From positions 18,675-82,674 of the forward strand of contig QPGA01000017.1 of the NCBI GenBank assembly GCA_003332265.1: a stretch of DNA of 64,000 nucleotides. Reading direction: 5' to 3'. This document shows, in pieces, positions 63,696 to 64,000 of the stretch. This stretch comes from Candidatus Accumulibacter meliphilus. GTDB lineage: Bacteria; Pseudomonadota; Gammaproteobacteria; Burkholderiales; Rhodocyclaceae. Every line of letters starts with the position of its first letter. Within the stretch, counting starts at the first letter, position 1. The position numbers and the translations under genes are program-made. The notes under the pieces were generated by a model. It had not been told where the DNA came from, made no database searches, and was given only the letters and a program-made list of their open reading frames with translations.

Positions 63696-64000
63696 TCAAA
63701 CATTGTAGTAGTCCCGATACCAGGCCACGAAACGCCTCACCCCTTCCGCCACCGGCGTCGCCGGCGCGAAGCCGACCCAGTCCTCCAGCAGTGTCGTATC
63801 GGCATAGGTCGCCGGCACGTCGCCGTCCTGCATCGGCAGCAAGCGCTTTTCCGCCTTCCTGCCAATCGCCTCTTCGATGGCGGCAATGAAATCGAGCAGC
63901 GCCACCGGCTGGTGATTGCCGATGTTGAATACCCGGTAAGGCACGTTGCTCGTCGCCGGATCAGCCTCGTCCGCGAGGTAATCGGCATTGGCCGTGGCAC
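63696..64000 (-). CDS. NAD-dependent epimerase, probably UDP-glucuronate 4-epimerase, cut by window edge
   Basis: Only the C-terminal 100 codons are inside. They match extended SDR sugar-nucleotide epimerases: PYRVFNIGNHQPVALLDFI, AEKRLLPMQDGDVPATYAD and GVRRFVAWYRDYYN, the pattern of UDP-glucuronate 4-epimerases (CapI-type). The frame runs open to the edge, so the start and the NAD-binding half lie outside. It would convert UDP-glucuronate, made by Ugd, to UDP-galacturonate. Confidence 0.88.
   Translation of the reverse strand, partial: ATANADYLADEADPATSNVPYRVFNIGNHQPVALLDFIAAIEEAIGRKAEKRLLPMQDGDVPATYADTTLLEDWVGFAPATPVAEGVRRFVAWYRDYYNV

Overview
The window is GC-rich chromosomal DNA of a Gram-negative bacterium, most likely a betaproteobacterium of the Rhodocyclales type (a Candidatus Accumulibacter or Dechloromonas relative would fit; this is inferred from gene order, not from a database search). 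The main support is the minus-strand run leuC-leuD-leuB-asd-fimV-truA-trpF-trpB-trpA-accD-folC-SPOR-cvpA-purF-metZ. FimV, the BamE-like lipoprotein, UbiK and the ComM-glnK-amtB neighbourhood agree with it. Almost everything is core metabolism and translation. I saw no insertion sequence, prophage, rRNA operon or CRISPR array.

Layout. 1-2157: 3' part of obg and proB (plus). 2322-2662: decayed MFS gene. 2756-6898 (minus): zapD, coaE, a SPOR protein, a TrpB2-type tryptophan synthase beta chain and a BamE-like lipoprotein. 6981-11615: two convergent MFS transporters, comM and ubiK. 11685-13937: nitrogen-control region with an NtrC-like site and a sigma-54 promoter, then glnK-amtB and a terminator. 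13982-14203: broken bacteriohemerythrin gene. 14687-24966 (minus): metZ, purF, cvpA, SPOR, folC, accD, trpA, trpB, trpF, truA and an ECF-T-like membrane protein. 25213-33018 (minus): fimV, asd, leuB, leuD, an entericidin, leuC. 33151-36744 (minus): M48 lipoprotein protease, MFS transporter, a YdcH-like protein and aroC. 37096-38879 (plus): EamA transporter and an Ada-like alkyltransferase. 38969-46442 (minus): the translation cluster thrS-infC-rpmI-rplT-(terminator/attenuator)-pheS-pheT-ihfA-merR-tRNA-Pro. 46671-47912 (minus): a Card1/Can2-type CARF nuclease. 48128-49198 (plus): Ca2+/Na+ antiporter. 49406-60378 (minus): the complete urea system urtABCDE-ureDABCEFG behind a sigma-54 promoter. 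60810-61802: a TonB-like proline-rich protein. 62066-64000 (minus): UDP-glucose dehydrogenase and a truncated sugar-nucleotide epimerase.

How the genes work together. Two sigma-54 promoters, each with an NtrC-box-like element about 120-130 bp upstream, precede ammonium uptake and sensing (glnK-amtB) and urea uptake and hydrolysis (urt-ure). This suggests one nitrogen-limitation response in which imported urea is split to ammonium. The leu, trp, met, asd and aroC genes supply amino acids. The translation cluster has the gammaproteobacterial and betaproteobacterial order and an infC gene with a rare AUC start.

The most interesting items are the orphan CARF nuclease, far from any visible CRISPR system; the paired nitrogen promoters; a gap-free 126-bp intergenic repeat in two inverted copies; a 32-codon reading frame between the sigma-54 promoter and glnK; and the hemerythrin and MFS gene remnants.
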